64,000 bases of DNA, taken from NCBI GenBank assembly GCA_023436495.1, contig JAEZIT010000097.1, forward strand, positions 1 to 64,000, read 5' to 3'. Both the position numbers and the translations under genes were made by a program. Of this stretch, positions 50,186-59,780 are shown piece after piece. The notes under the pieces were generated by a model. That model did not search any database. It saw only the letters and a program-made list of their open reading frames with translations, and was not told the DNA's origin. This DNA is from Acidobacteriota bacterium. Its GTDB lineage: Bacteria; Acidobacteriota; Blastocatellia; Pyrinomonadales; Pyrinomonadaceae. The number at the start of each line of letters is the position of its first letter. Within the stretch, counting starts at the first letter, position 1.

Positions 50186-50803
50186 ATGAAGAAGACGACA
50201 GTGTTTTTCGCCGCAGTGGTCTCGATCCTTATCGCGAGCATTTCGGCATTCCCACAACAGGCCGGATCGTCCGCCTCTCTCCCGGACATTCAAAAGCGTA
50301 TTTCGGAACTGCTGATCAGCAGCGGAACCGTAAGCTATATCAGCCAGGAAAAGACCAAATTCGTATCCGGCGGGCCGGAATACAGGGCGCATTCTGATCG
50401 TTCGAAGATCAGCGGTGTTGAGTTCGCGGGCTGCCGGATGACTTTCGGCGTCCGGAGCAGAAGCGGCGAAACGCTAGTTTCAATGAATGCGTCGATGAAC
50501 GATCCGAACGATCGGCAAGCTCTTGGCGTTCCGGCGTATGATCCGAAGCTTTTTCCGATGACGCGATCGATGAGGATCTCGTTCGACCTGGCGTACGTTG
50601 ACACGGAAATGGCCGGAGTGGCCGACGGTGCGGTAATGTTCAAATTCGCGGGTAAAGCCGATTCGAAGCCTATCGAAATCACATTGGACGCCGCAGAGGC
50701 GAAACGAGTAGCCGAAACGTCGATAAGGGTGAAAGAGAAGCACGCGGCGGAGCTTCAGCAGGCATTCAGCCAGGCGGCAGAGTTTTGCCGAGCGTCGAAG
50801 TAG
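50186..50803 (+). CDS. Exported protein of unknown function, following ispF
   Basis: The 205-residue protein has a signal peptide (MKKTTVFFAAVVSILIASIS, cleavage near AFPQ). The mature part contains AGCRMTFGVRSRSGETLVSM, an MTRSMRISFDLAYVDTEMAG segment and a C-terminal helix (KEKHAAELQQAFSQAAEFCR). It has two cysteines that could bond. No family recognised. Its 2-bp spacing from ispF implies co-transcription, but no role in isoprenoid synthesis is suggested by sequence. A terminator follows. Confidence 0.6.
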   Translation: MKKTTVFFAAVVSILIASISAFPQQAGSSASLPDIQKRISELLISSGTVSYISQEKTKFVSGGPEYRAHSDRSKISGVEFAGCRMTFGVRSRSGETLVSMNASMNDPNDRQALGVPAYDPKLFPMTRSMRISFDLAYVDTEMAGVADGAVMFKFAGKADSKPIEITLDAAEAKRVAETSIRVKEKHAAELQQAFSQAAEFCRASK

Positions 50804-50824
50804 AATTTACTCATAGACTTAAAA

Positions 50825-50858
50825 GCTGTCCTTGTGCGAAACTTGGACAGCCTTTTTT
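50825..50858 (+). terminator. Terminator at the end of the ispD-ispF operon
   Basis: GCTGTCC (50825-50831) pairs with GGACAGC (50845-50851), and a T6 run follows. The pyrimidine-nucleoside phosphorylase start lies 12 bp after it (50870). Confidence 0.8.
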
Positions 50859-50869
50859 CTTTTAAAAAG

Positions 50870-52183
50870 ATGATCAGACCACAGGAAATCATTGCAGTAA
50901 AACGCGATGGCAGAGCGCTTGCCGCCGAGCAGATCGGCGAATTCGTAAAGGGCGTTTCGAGCGGCGCGTGGGCCGACTACCAGATATCGGCGATGGTAAT
51001 GGCGATGTTCATCCGCGGGCTGGACGACGCGGAACAGGAAGCCCTGACGCGGGAAATGCTGTATTCGGGCGAGGTGATGGACCTGTCGGATATAGAAAAG
51101 CCCATTGCGGACAAACATTCGACGGGCGGCGTCGGCGACAAAACGTCTTTGATAATAGCGCCGCTGGCGGCGGCGTGTGGGCTGGCGGTTCCGATGATAT
51201 CGGGCCGGGGTTTGGGGCATACAGGCGGAACGCTGGACAAGCTGGAATCCATCCCCGGATTCAACGTAAATCTTTCCGCAGACGAATTTAAGAGCGTTCT
51301 GAAGACCTGCGGGTTCGCGATGTCGGGGCAGACGGCGGAGATCGCGCCGGCGGACAAGAAACTGTACGCACTTCGCGACGCGACAGCGACTGTGCCGTAT
51401 ATTCCGCTTATCGTGGCTTCAATTATGTCGAAGAAGCTTGCGGAAGACCTCGACGCACTTGTCCTCGACGTGAAGACGGGTTCGGGTGCGTTCATGACGG
51501 CCGCAGAAGATTCGAAAAGGCTGGCGGAAGCGATGGTGCGGACGGGCAATGGATTCGGCGTAAAAACGCAGGCAGTGGTGTCGTACATGGGCCAGCCGCT
51601 CGGGCAATTCGTCGGGAACGCGGTAGAGGTTTATGAGTGTATCAAACTGCTTCGCGGCGAAGGCAACGAAGCGATGCAGCCGACGCTGGATCTCTCATTG
51701 GAATTGACGGCGCGGATGCTGGAATTGGGCGGAGCCGCCGATTCGCTCGATGCCGCGAGGATAATGGCGGCGGACGCTCTCATGTCGGGTGCGGCGCTCG
51801 AGTGTTTCAGGCGAAACGTCGAAACTCAGAATGGCGACACAGCCGTATGTGACGACCCGAAGCGACTGCTTGACCTGTCGCTGCAGGAGATCCCGGTCAA
51901 GGCGGACCGGGCGGGATACGTGTCGGCGATCGACACGGCGGCAGTCGGCGACGCGGTTTGCGGCATCGGCGGCGGACGGATAAAGGCGGAGGACGATGTC
52001 GATCACGGCGTGGGGATGGCGTGTGAGGCGAAGATCGGGGACGAGGTCAGCGAGGGTGATGTCCTGGGCATTCTTTACTGCCGAAAGAGCGCCGACGCGG
52101 ACGCGCAAAATTTGCGGCTCGCGTACACGATCAGCGAAGAGCCGCCCGAATCCGCTCCGCTGATACGCGAGATCATTTCCTGA
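50870..52183 (+). CDS. Pyrimidine-nucleoside (thymidine) phosphorylase
   Basis: The start MIRPQEIIAVKRDGRALAAE (50870) matches the family N-terminus. The 437-residue enzyme has KHSTGGVGDKTSL (82-94), the phosphate loop, then the family signature SGRGLGHTGGTLDKLESIPG and LYALRDATATVPYIPLIVAS. It splits thymidine, uridine or deoxyuridine with phosphate into base and (deoxy)ribose-1-phosphate. DeoA and Pdp types are not told apart here. The nucleoside-type BMP transporter genes lie 3.5 kb downstream. Single-gene unit after a terminator. Confidence 0.92.
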   Translation: MIRPQEIIAVKRDGRALAAEQIGEFVKGVSSGAWADYQISAMVMAMFIRGLDDAEQEALTREMLYSGEVMDLSDIEKPIADKHSTGGVGDKTSLIIAPLAAACGLAVPMISGRGLGHTGGTLDKLESIPGFNVNLSADEFKSVLKTCGFAMSGQTAEIAPADKKLYALRDATATVPYIPLIVASIMSKKLAEDLDALVLDVKTGSGAFMTAAEDSKRLAEAMVRTGNGFGVKTQAVVSYMGQPLGQFVGNAVEVYECIKLLRGEGNEAMQPTLDLSLELTARMLELGGAADSLDAARIMAADALMSGAALECFRRNVETQNGDTAVCDDPKRLLDLSLQEIPVKADRAGYVSAIDTAAVGDAVCGIGGGRIKAEDDVDHGVGMACEAKIGDEVSEGDVLGILYCRKSADADAQNLRLAYTISEEPPESAPLIREIIS

Positions 52184-52275
52184 ATAAAATTCGATCCGGC
52201 AAATTTTAGGTGAACCTTGACGCGATCTTTCGCGTAAGGAATTGCGATGCCGGCAACATACCGGCAGCGCGAATT

Positions 52276-52968
52276 ATGCTGGAAGCGAGAGACCTTTCAA
52301 AAACCTACCTTAGCGACGGCGTCGGATACGAGGCGCTGAAAAATATAGATATTAAGATCGAGCGCGGTGAATGCGTCGCGATCGTCGGGAAATCGGGCAG
52401 CGGCAAATCGACACTGATGCATTTGCTCGCATGCCTTGACTCGCCAACATTGGGCGAAGTCCTGATCGACGGCCAAGACACCTCCGGCCTATCGGAAAAG
52501 GAAAAGAACGTGCTGCGGAACGAGAAATTCGGGTTCGTGTTCCAGCAATTCTTTCTGAACGGCCGTGAGACGGTTTTCGAAAACGTCGTTCTGCCGCTGC
52601 GGATACGCGGAGCGTCAAGCACGGAAATATTCTTGAACGCCTCGGAGGCTCTGGAAGCGGTCGGGCTGGCCGACAAGCGATCAAAAAAGGCCAAAGATCT
52701 GTCCGGCGGCGAAAAACAGCGGGTCTGCATAGCGCGAGCGCTCGTGACAAAGCCGCAAATAATCTTTGCGGATGAGCCGACGGGCAATCTCGATTCGAAT
52801 ACCGGAGCGGCGGTCGAAAACCTTTTGTTTGAGATGAACAGGGAACGCGGTATCACGCTGGTGATCGTGACGCACGACGACGAACTGGCAAGCCGATGCG
52901 ACCGAGTGTTCGAAATGAAGGACGGCCGAATAATCTCGGAAAAACGAAGCGAGGTAGTGCCTGTATGA
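52276..52968 (+). CDS. ABC transporter ATP-binding protein, MacB/LolD type
   Basis: The start MLEARDLSKTYLSDGVGYEA (52276) is preferred over an upstream in-frame start, whose extra N-terminal residues do not look like ABC sequence. The 230-residue ATPase has Walker A GKSGSGKST (38-46), the Q-loop, signature LSGGEKQRV, Walker B IIFADEPTGNLDSN and the H-loop IVTHD. It is of the lipoprotein-export/macrolide exporter class. Its stop overlaps the permease start (ATGA), so it pairs with the FtsX-type permease that follows. Confidence 0.95.
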   Translation: MLEARDLSKTYLSDGVGYEALKNIDIKIERGECVAIVGKSGSGKSTLMHLLACLDSPTLGEVLIDGQDTSGLSEKEKNVLRNEKFGFVFQQFFLNGRETVFENVVLPLRIRGASSTEIFLNASEALEAVGLADKRSKKAKDLSGGEKQRVCIARALVTKPQIIFADEPTGNLDSNTGAAVENLLFEMNRERGITLVIVTHDDELASRCDRVFEMKDGRIISEKRSEVVPV

Positions 52969-54242
52969 AATTCGTCGATCTGCTGCGGATAGCGAACAGA
53001 AACCTATTCAGGAATAAACTAAGGACGTTTTTGACGGTTATCGCGATATTTGTCGGTTCGTTCACGCTGACGCTGACGAACGGGCTCGGGGACGGGCTGC
53101 GCGATTATGTCGAGAATCAGGTAAAGAACATCGAGGGCAACGAAGTCGTATTCGTCCGAAAGAAGATCGAGGTCAAGAACGGAGCGGCAAACGGCGGCGA
53201 ACCGCAGGAATATTCGGAGGAACCGCTGGCGGACGACGGTGTGATGGACCCTAATACGCTTACATTTACGCTGCCGCAGATGCAGGCGGCGCTTAAGGGC
53301 ATTGACGGGGTGAAAAGCGTGACGCCGCAATACAACATACAGAGTGAATATATTACGATCGAGGGAAAGAAAAAATTCCGCGCGCCGCTCGGGATGATGT
53401 CGGACGGCATTTCTCAGAAAACCGAAGCCGGGCATACCATAAACGGCAACCGCCAGGTCGTGATCCCGATCGGTTTGGCGCGGGCGTTCGACCCGGACAT
53501 CGAAACGCTGATCGGAAAGACGGCAACGCTGGCATATAAAGGATCGGACGGGACAAAAAAGACCTTGCCGCTGAAGATCGTCGGCGTTGCGACCAAAGGG
53601 TTTCAGACGAACGAAAATTCGTTCGTGGACGCGGAAACAGCGGCGAAGATCTATGAGGATCAAAGGCAGGGCGATGCGGACCTTGGTAAATTTTCGAGTT
53701 TTACTGTAAGGCTGGACCCGGCGGACGACGATACGATCACTGCCTTTAAGGACGCGGTGTCCAAAAAGGGATTCGAGGCATCAACGATCGCGGACCTGCG
53801 GAAACGTACGTACGACGCAATCGGAATATTCAAAACCGGGATGAACCTCTTCGCCTTCGTGGCATTGCTTGCCGCTTCTTTCGGAATCATAAACACGCTG
53901 GTCATAGCGGTGATGGAGCGAACGAAAGAGATCGGGCTGCAGAAGGCGTTGGGGATGGGACGCGGGAAGATCTTCGCGATCTTTTCGATGGAATCCGTTC
54001 TGATTGGGTTTTGGGGAGCGCTTTTGGGAACGGTTTTAGGAATATTGGCAGGCGTGATCGCGAATAAATTGCTCGTGACGTCATTTCTGGCGTCATTCGA
54101 AGGCTATAGCCTTTTTGTGTTTCGGCTGCCGTCGATCGCTTTCGTGATCGCGATAGTGTGCGGAATCGCGTTTGCGGCGGGCGTGCTGCCGGCGTGGCGG
54201 GCAAGCAGGCTAAATCCCATTGAATCGCTGCGGTACGAATAA
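52965..54242 (+). CDS. ABC transporter permease, FtsX/MacB type
   Basis: The 425-residue protein starts MKFVDLLRIANRNLFRNKLR, followed by the first membrane segment (FLTVIAIFVGSFTLTLTNGL), a MacB-PCD periplasmic domain and three C-terminal membrane segments with ERTKEIGLQKALGMGRGKIF as the coupling helix. It forms a half-transporter with the ATPase encoded just before it. Such systems export lipoproteins or peptides or transmit force across the envelope. There is no adjacent TolC or membrane-fusion gene. Confidence 0.9.
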   Translation: MKFVDLLRIANRNLFRNKLRTFLTVIAIFVGSFTLTLTNGLGDGLRDYVENQVKNIEGNEVVFVRKKIEVKNGAANGGEPQEYSEEPLADDGVMDPNTLTFTLPQMQAALKGIDGVKSVTPQYNIQSEYITIEGKKKFRAPLGMMSDGISQKTEAGHTINGNRQVVIPIGLARAFDPDIETLIGKTATLAYKGSDGTKKTLPLKIVGVATKGFQTNENSFVDAETAAKIYEDQRQGDADLGKFSSFTVRLDPADDDTITAFKDAVSKKGFEASTIADLRKRTYDAIGIFKTGMNLFAFVALLAASFGIINTLVIAVMERTKEIGLQKALGMGRGKIFAIFSMESVLIGFWGALLGTVLGILAGVIANKLLVTSFLASFEGYSLFVFRLPSIAFVIAIVCGIAFAAGVLPAWRASRLNPIESLRYE

Positions 54243-54272
54243 TTGTTCACAGGCGGTGCAAGCGGCGGTAGC

Positions 54273-54333
54273 GCGGTTCGTTCTTCGGAATAGATGTAAG
54301 GCATCCATTTCGAATAAAGCAGGAGCGAACCGC
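54273..54333 (+). promoter_or_regulatory. Stem-loop spanning the leader and RBS of the VWA gene
   Basis: GCGGTTCG (54273-54280) pairs perfectly with CGAACCGC (54326-54333). An inner stem (TTCGGAAT near 54284 with ATTTCGAA near 54307, one mismatch, and GATG with CATC) closes a 5-nt loop. The AGGAG ribosome binding site (54321-54325) lies in the internal loop just before the outer stem, and the ATG (54335) follows at once. The fold could control initiation. Confidence 0.5.
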
Positions 54334-54334
54334 T

Positions 54335-55540
54335 ATGGAAAGAATTTCTGTAAAGCTTGGAGTATTATTGCTGGCGTTTGGTGTGGGCATCACATTCGCC
54401 GGCGTTTTTTATTGGAGCGCAAAGGCCGAGCGTGAATACCCTTGGCCCCCGTTTGTGCCGCCCGTCGAACAGCCCGAACACGTTGACCCGAACCCTCCGG
54501 CGAAAGGCGAGAAGGTGCTCGAGATGGTTTTCGTCCTGGACACGACAGGTTCGATGGGCGGATTGCTTGACGGCGCGAAACAGCGGATCTGGGGAATAGT
54601 CAATGAAGTTATGCAGACAAAATCGCGTCCCAGCGTTCGCGTGGGTTTGGTCGCCTATCGCGACCGAGGCGATGAATACGTGACACAAGTGCTACCGCTT
54701 ACGGACGACCTGGATAAGGTTTACAGCCGCTTGATGGAACTACAGGCCGGCGGCGGAGGCGATACGCCGGAAGACGTGAGGAAGGCATTGGCGGACGGCG
54801 TAAGAAATGCCGGATGGACGCCGAATCGTAAAGGGTTGGCGCAGATGATCTTTCTGGTCGGCGACGCGCCGCCGCAGGAATATGCGAATGAGCCGGACGT
54901 ATTTGCCACGACCGCCGAAGCCACGCGAAAAGGCATGATCGTGAACACGATACAGTGTGGCGCCCAGGCTGATACGAGAAAGGTCTGGGAGATGATCGCG
55001 CAGCACGGGCAGGGACGATATTTCGCGATCGCTCAGGATGGCGGCGTCGAAACGATCGAAACTCCCTATGATCAGCAATTGTCCGACCTCGGGCGACAGA
55101 TTGGCGGAACGTACATGGCATACGGTGATTCGGCCACGCGTCGAGAGATGGCGTCCGGAGCCGCCGCGACGGAATCGTCGGTAGCCAATACCGCGCCGGC
55201 GGCGGCAAAGGCAGACAGGGCCTTGAATAAGGCCCTGAACGCTACGGCATATCGCGGCGACCTTATTCAGGATGTCGAGAACGGCAAGACGAAGTTGGAT
55301 GAACTGAAAGCCGAAAATCTGCCAGAAGACCTGCAAAAGCTCGCACCGGCCGAACGCAAGGCGGAGATCGGGCGGCGGATCGACGAGCGGAAAAAGATCC
55401 GCGAACAGATACTGCAGATATCGAAGCAGCGAGAGGCTTTTATCGCCCAGAAGCGAAAAGCGGGCGGAAAGAAGGCCGGATTCGATTCGGCTGTGGCGGC
55501 CGCTTTGGCCGAACAGCTAAAGAAAAAGGGAATAAATTAG
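54335..55540 (+). CDS. VWA-domain membrane-anchored protein
   Basis: The 401-residue protein has an N-terminal membrane segment (residues 8-27), a Pro-rich linker, and a von Willebrand A domain with a MIDAS-type D69-T-T71-G-S73. The domain continues through VRVGLVAYRDRGDEYVTQVL and AQMIFLVGDAPPQEYANEP. The C-terminal part (about 285-400) is Ala/Lys/Glu-rich and helical. VWA proteins bind partners through a metal ion. A hairpin surrounds its ribosome binding site, and it follows the ABC/FtsX pair by 92 bp. Partner unknown. Confidence 0.8.
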   Translation: MERISVKLGVLLLAFGVGITFAGVFYWSAKAEREYPWPPFVPPVEQPEHVDPNPPAKGEKVLEMVFVLDTTGSMGGLLDGAKQRIWGIVNEVMQTKSRPSVRVGLVAYRDRGDEYVTQVLPLTDDLDKVYSRLMELQAGGGGDTPEDVRKALADGVRNAGWTPNRKGLAQMIFLVGDAPPQEYANEPDVFATTAEATRKGMIVNTIQCGAQADTRKVWEMIAQHGQGRYFAIAQDGGVETIETPYDQQLSDLGRQIGGTYMAYGDSATRREMASGAAATESSVANTAPAAAKADRALNKALNATAYRGDLIQDVENGKTKLDELKAENLPEDLQKLAPAERKAEIGRRIDERKKIREQILQISKQREAFIAQKRKAGGKKAGFDSAVAAALAEQLKKKGIN

Positions 55541-55554
55541 CGTTTCCGGCAATT

Positions 55555-55590
55555 AAGGCGGCGCGGGGGACAGTGCCCGCTCCGCCTTTT
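55555..55590 (+). terminator. Terminator after the VWA gene
   Basis: AAGGCGG (55555-55561) with CCGCCTT (55582-55588), extended by GCGGG with CCCGC, then TT. The stem is strong though the T-tract is short. Confidence 0.6.
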
Positions 55591-55672
55591 CCCGCGCCTG
55601 CCCATCTGCTTGCCGAATTTTCACCAAGCCTGTAATCTAAACGTCGGAAATATCGGAGTTTATCTAAGCATT

Positions 55673-56725
55673 ATGAAAAGATTCGCGATCGTTTTAGTTT
55701 TGCTGTTCGCGGTCGCCTTCGCGGCGTCGTGCGGCACCGGTGCGGAAGCAAAACGTGAGGGCTGTAATATTCGCGTCGGGATCGTTTTCGACATCGGCGG
55801 GAAGAACGATCGGTCATTCAACGCGGCGGCCTGGGAAGGCGTAAAGCGCGCCGAGCAGGAATTGGATATCTGCCTGTATGATGTCGAGCCGGGAAATCCG
55901 ACTTCGATCGAACCGGCGATGCGAGCGTTCGCCGAAAAGGGATTTGACCTTGTTATCGGCGTCGGCTTTGCACAAGGTCCGATAATGCAGAAGGTCGCGA
56001 TGGACTATCCGAACATTAATTTCGCGATCGTGGATGGCGTGATCTTTGAGGCCGACGGCAAGACGCCGAAGCAGAACGTAGCGTCGCTGGTTTTTCGCGA
56101 ACATGAGGGTTCGTACCTGGTCGGCATGATCGCTGCGGCGAAATCGAAGACGGGAATTCTTGGTTTCGTCGGCGGCATGGATATCCCGCTGATCCACAGA
56201 TTCGAGACGGGTTATGAGGAAGGCGCGCGAGCGGTGAATCCGGATATAAGGGTGCTAGACAATTACGTCGGCGTAACCGACGCCGCCTGGAACAATCCGG
56301 GCAAGGGGAAAGAACTGGCGCTGTCACAAATAGAAAAGGGCGCGGACGTGATATTCACGGCCGCCGGAAATTCGGGTTTAGGCGCGTTTGACGCCGTCGA
56401 ACAATACGGCCGCGGGCCGAGCGGTGAAGCGAACAAATTCGTCATCGGCGTCGATTCCAATCAAAACGCCGTGAAGCCGGGATTCGTGCTGACGTCGATG
56501 GTGAAACGTGTTGATAATGCCGTGTTCGATGTCGTCCAGGAAGTTTTGGAAGGGCGTTTCCAAGGTGGCTTTCACGTATTCGGACTCGATAAAGACGGCG
56601 TTGCGTACGCGGTGGACGAATATAATCGGGCCTTGATATCGCCGGACGTGATCGAAAAGGTCGAAGCGGCGAAACAGGAAATAATCGACGGGAAGATAAA
56701 GGTTACTGACGCCATGGCGAAATAG
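55673..56725 (+). CDS. BMP/PnrA-type nucleoside-binding lipoprotein
   Basis: The start [20 protein letters not shown] (55673) gives a lipobox (AASC, C20). The 350-residue solute-binding protein has the BMP motif [34 protein letters not shown], and later [20 protein letters not shown]. PnrA/BMP proteins bind purine or pyrimidine nucleosides outside the cytoplasmic membrane and pass them to an ABC permease. The ATPase gene begins 10 bp downstream. No permease gene is nearby. Confidence 0.9.
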   Translation: MKRFAIVLVLLFAVAFAASCGTGAEAKREGCNIRVGIVFDIGGKNDRSFNAAAWEGVKRAEQELDICLYDVEPGNPTSIEPAMRAFAEKGFDLVIGVGFAQGPIMQKVAMDYPNINFAIVDGVIFEADGKTPKQNVASLVFREHEGSYLVGMIAAAKSKTGILGFVGGMDIPLIHRFETGYEEGARAVNPDIRVLDNYVGVTDAAWNNPGKGKELALSQIEKGADVIFTAAGNSGLGAFDAVEQYGRGPSGEANKFVIGVDSNQNAVKPGFVLTSMVKRVDNAVFDVVQEVLEGRFQGGFHVFGLDKDGVAYAVDEYNRALISPDVIEKVEAAKQEIIDGKIKVTDAMAK

Positions 56726-56735
56726 ACAAGGAACG

Positions 56736-58232
56736 ATGCTTGAACTTCGGAATATAACCAAAACCTTCGGGAATGTCGTTGCGAATGACGACGTTTCTTT
56801 CACCGTCCACAAGGGAACGATCCACGCTATCGTTGGTGAGAATGGGGCGGGGAAGTCGACGGTAATGCGCATCGCGTATGGTTTTTACAGCGCGGATAGC
56901 GGTGAGATCTATTTGAACGGCCAGCCGGCGCAGATCAGAAATCCGCACGACGCGATCGCGCTCGGTATCGGGATGGTGCATCAGCATTTTATGCTGGTGG
57001 ACACGATGACGGTCGCGGAGAACATCATTTTGGGAGCGGAGACGGGTTCGGCGGCAAACCTGGATCTGGACAAGGCGAACCGTGATATCAAGGCACTGTC
57101 AGATGAACTGAGGCTCGGCGTCGATCCCGAAGCCCTGATCGAAGAACTGTCGGTCGGGCAGCAGCAGCGCGTTGAGCTGTTGAAGGCGCTGTACCGCGAT
57201 GCGGAACTGCTGATCCTTGATGAGCCGACGGCTGTGCTGTCACCGCAAGAGGTTGATGAGCTTTTCTCGATACTTCGGCGGATGCGTTCGCAAGGAAAGA
57301 CGATCATCATAATCACCCATAAGCTGGACGAGGTCCTGGCGATTTCGGACGAAGTGACCGTAATGCGAGACGGCAAGGCGGTCGGCAACGTAAAAACCTC
57401 GGAAACTAACGCAAAGGACTTGGCAAGAATGATCGTCGGACGGGACGTGCTTTTGCGGGTCGAGAAGGGAGAAGCGTCGCCCGGAGCGACGGTGCTCAGG
57501 GTTGCGAATCTAAGCGTAGCAAGTAAACACGGCGCGGCACTGAACGGAGTGACGTTCGAGGTCAGATCGGGCGAGATCGTCGGAATCGCGGGGATCGAAG
57601 GCAACGGGCAGACTGAGCTTATAGAGACGATCGCGGGATTGGCCAGGGCCTCGGGCGGCCGGATCGATTTCGAAGGAAAAGACATTACGAACCGAAACGC
57701 ACGCGAGGTCAAGGAACTGGGCATTGCGCACATTCCCGAAGACCGGCATAAACGCGGCCTGCTGCTGAATTCGGATCTGGCGGAAAATTCGATCCTCGGT
57801 GTACATTACCGGCCGCCGATCGCGGGTGCGGGCGGGCTGATGAATTCGGCGGCAGTGGACGCGCGTGTCGGCGAGATAATCGAGAATTTTGACGTGCGGC
57901 CGCGAAATCCGGACCTTCCCGCACGGTCGCTGTCAGGCGGAAATCAGCAGAAGCTGATAATCGGCAGGGAATTCGAACTAGATCCGAAATTGCTGCTCGT
58001 ATCACAGCCTACGCGCGGCGTTGACATCGGCGCGATCGAATTCATTCACCGAAAGCTGATAGGCTTGCGCGATTCGGGCAGCGCCGTGCTGCTGGTTTCG
58101 GCTGAATTGGAAGAAGTGACGGCGCTTGCTGACCGTTTGCTTGTGATTCGGGAAGGCAAGATAGTCGGCGAGGTCGATCCGAAGACTACGTCGTTCGAAG
58201 AGATCGGGTTAATGATGACTGGCGGCGATTGA
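56736..58232 (+). CDS. Double ABC ATPase of a BMP-type nucleoside importer
   Basis: The 498-residue protein has two fused ATPase domains. The first has Walker [12 protein letters not shown], signature [20 protein letters not shown] and DEPTAVL; the second has the degenerate P-loop [12 protein letters not shown], the [20 protein letters not shown] signature and SQPTRGVD in place of the Walker B DEP. This is the RbsA/NupA type, which pairs with two permease subunits. The next gene is on the opposite strand, so the two permease genes expected for such an importer are not in the window. It follows the BMP lipoprotein gene by 10 bp. Confidence 0.9.
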   Translation: MLELRNITKTFGNVVANDDVSFTVHKGTIHAIVGENGAGKSTVMRIAYGFYSADSGEIYLNGQPAQIRNPHDAIALGIGMVHQHFMLVDTMTVAENIILGAETGSAANLDLDKANRDIKALSDELRLGVDPEALIEELSVGQQQRVELLKALYRDAELLILDEPTAVLSPQEVDELFSILRRMRSQGKTIIIITHKLDEVLAISDEVTVMRDGKAVGNVKTSETNAKDLARMIVGRDVLLRVEKGEASPGATVLRVANLSVASKHGAALNGVTFEVRSGEIVGIAGIEGNGQTELIETIAGLARASGGRIDFEGKDITNRNAREVKELGIAHIPEDRHKRGLLLNSDLAENSILGVHYRPPIAGAGGLMNSAAVDARVGEIIENFDVRPRNPDLPARSLSGGNQQKLIIGREFELDPKLLLVSQPTRGVDIGAIEFIHRKLIGLRDSGSAVLLVSAELEEVTALADRLLVIREGKIVGEVDPKTTSFEEIGLMMTGGD

Positions 58233-58248
58233 TTGGGTGTTGGGCCGG

Positions 58249-58509
58249 CTATTTTTTCTTTCGCCGGAAGTAGAAATAAAGTGCTACTCCAATGACGGCA
58301 TTGATCACCAGAAGCCCGTTCGTGACGATAAAGACCCAGTTGCCGACGAGATAGCTGTATACTGTAAAGCCGATCGATGCGGCAACCTGTCCGATGAACA
58401 GCCATTTCGAAACGCCCTCGACACGGCCGTCGCGGTATTGTTTATAGACCTGGGTGACGAGCGTCATCAAAAGGATCACCGAACTCGCCCACCCAATGAT
58501 CTCTGTCAT
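58249..58509 (-). CDS. PQ-loop/SemiSWEET-like small membrane protein
   Basis: The 86-residue protein has three membrane segments (IIGWASSVILLMTLVTQVYK, LFIGQVAASIGFTVYSYLVG, VFIVTNGLLVINAVIGVALY) with a TQVYKQYRDGRVEGVSKW loop after the first, the position of the PQ/PN loop. SemiSWEETs are half-transporters that dimerise to move sugars by facilitated diffusion; other PQ-loop proteins carry amino acids. A strict Pro-Gln is not present. The ATG overlaps the upstream aminotransferase stop (ATGA), so they share a transcript. Confidence 0.7.
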   Translation of the reverse strand: MTEIIGWASSVILLMTLVTQVYKQYRDGRVEGVSKWLFIGQVAASIGFTVYSYLVGNWVFIVTNGLLVINAVIGVALYFYFRRKKK

Positions 58510-59717
58510 ACTTCGGTAGCGGAACGATGTTCGCCATTGAACAGACGTTTAAATCCGTCGACCGCGCGTTCGAGATTTTCCATCGACGTCGCGTACGAGA
58601 TTCGCAAAAACCCATCCGCGCCAAATCCTGCTCCGTCCGTGACTGCCGTATATGCCTGTTTCAGCATGTGTTCCGCGACGTCAGCGGACGTTTTGAATTC
58701 ATCACCGAGCAATTCACGAACATCCACAAATGCGTAAAACGCTCCTTCGGGAACCGCGCATTTGAATCCTCTGACCTCATTCAAAGCGGGGATCAGCCAC
58801 GATTTGCGGCGTTCGTATTCTTCGAGCATCGTGTTGACCGCGGCGATCGAATCGTCGTGATCGCGAAGCGCCATCGCGCACGCGTACTGCACGAAAGATG
58901 TTGGGTGTGTTGCGGAGTGGCTCTGCAGTTTTACGATCTCGCGCGTCCATTCGGCAGGCGCGATCGTATAACCGATACGCCAGCCGGTCATCGCATATGT
59001 CTTGGAAAAGCTGCCGGCGACGCAAACGAATTTCCTGAGTTCGGCGGGCAGCGTGGCCGAGCTGAAAACTTCGGCCGGCGGATAGACGAAAAACAAGTAA
59101 CATTCGTCCGTGAGCACATAAACTCCTCGTTCGGCGCAGGTTTCGATGATGCGGACCATCTCGTCCTTCGGGATAACGCGGCCGGTCGGGTTGTTCGGTG
59201 AATTGACGATGAGGAGTTTAGTCTTGTCCGTTATGGCTGCTTCAACGTCTTTCGCGGTCAGGATAAAATCGGTCGGCTCGGTGTCGATGAAGATGCTGTT
59301 TGCTTCACAGAAATTTGCGATCTCTGGGAACGTCACCCAATAAGGTTTCGGGATAAGAACGTCGTCGCCGGGGTTGAGTATCGTACAGGCAGCGTTGAAG
59401 AGCGCCTGTTTTCCGCCACATGCCGCTGCGACCTCGGATGCCGGGAACGTAGCTCCGAATCGTTCGGCGTAAAATCCGGCGATCGAATCGCGAAAATCGG
59501 GCATGCCCGGGCTCGGCGTGTATTTGGTCAGGCCCATCTGCAGGCCTTCGACGGCGAAATCCTTGATGAACGACGGCGTGTCGAAATCGGGTTCGCCGAC
59601 GGTCAGGTCTATTACATCGTGGCCCTGCGAACGCAATTCAGCCGCGACTTGCGCGGCTTTCAGGGTGGACGAAGCATGCATTGACGAAACACGGTCGGAC
59701 ACGGGGAATTGACTCAT
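58506..59717 (-). CDS. PLP-dependent aminotransferase, aspartate aminotransferase-like
   Basis: The start MSQFPVSDRVSSMHASSTLK (59717) is preferred. The 403-residue class I enzyme has DVIDLTVGEPDFDTP, AACGGKQALFN, VNSPNNPTGRVIP, the PLP lysine in SFSKTYAMTGWRIGY, and GEG-like RISYATSMENLERAVDG. It transfers the amino group between an amino acid and a keto acid; the ASPAT subclass Ib layout favours aspartate or prephenate as donor. It is coupled to the PQ-loop gene. Confidence 0.9.
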   Translation of the reverse strand: MSQFPVSDRVSSMHASSTLKAAQVAAELRSQGHDVIDLTVGEPDFDTPSFIKDFAVEGLQMGLTKYTPSPGMPDFRDSIAGFYAERFGATFPASEVAAACGGKQALFNAACTILNPGDDVLIPKPYWVTFPEIANFCEANSIFIDTEPTDFILTAKDVEAAITDKTKLLIVNSPNNPTGRVIPKDEMVRIIETCAERGVYVLTDECYLFFVYPPAEVFSSATLPAELRKFVCVAGSFSKTYAMTGWRIGYTIAPAEWTREIVKLQSHSATHPTSFVQYACAMALRDHDDSIAAVNTMLEEYERRKSWLIPALNEVRGFKCAVPEGAFYAFVDVRELLGDEFKTSADVAEHMLKQAYTAVTDGAGFGADGFLRISYATSMENLERAVDGFKRLFNGEHRSATEV

Positions 59718-59780
59718 ATCAATAGATGGTAGCCTGTATATATTTTTTTGCAAGCGACCAAATGTGGGCAGACAAAAGGC

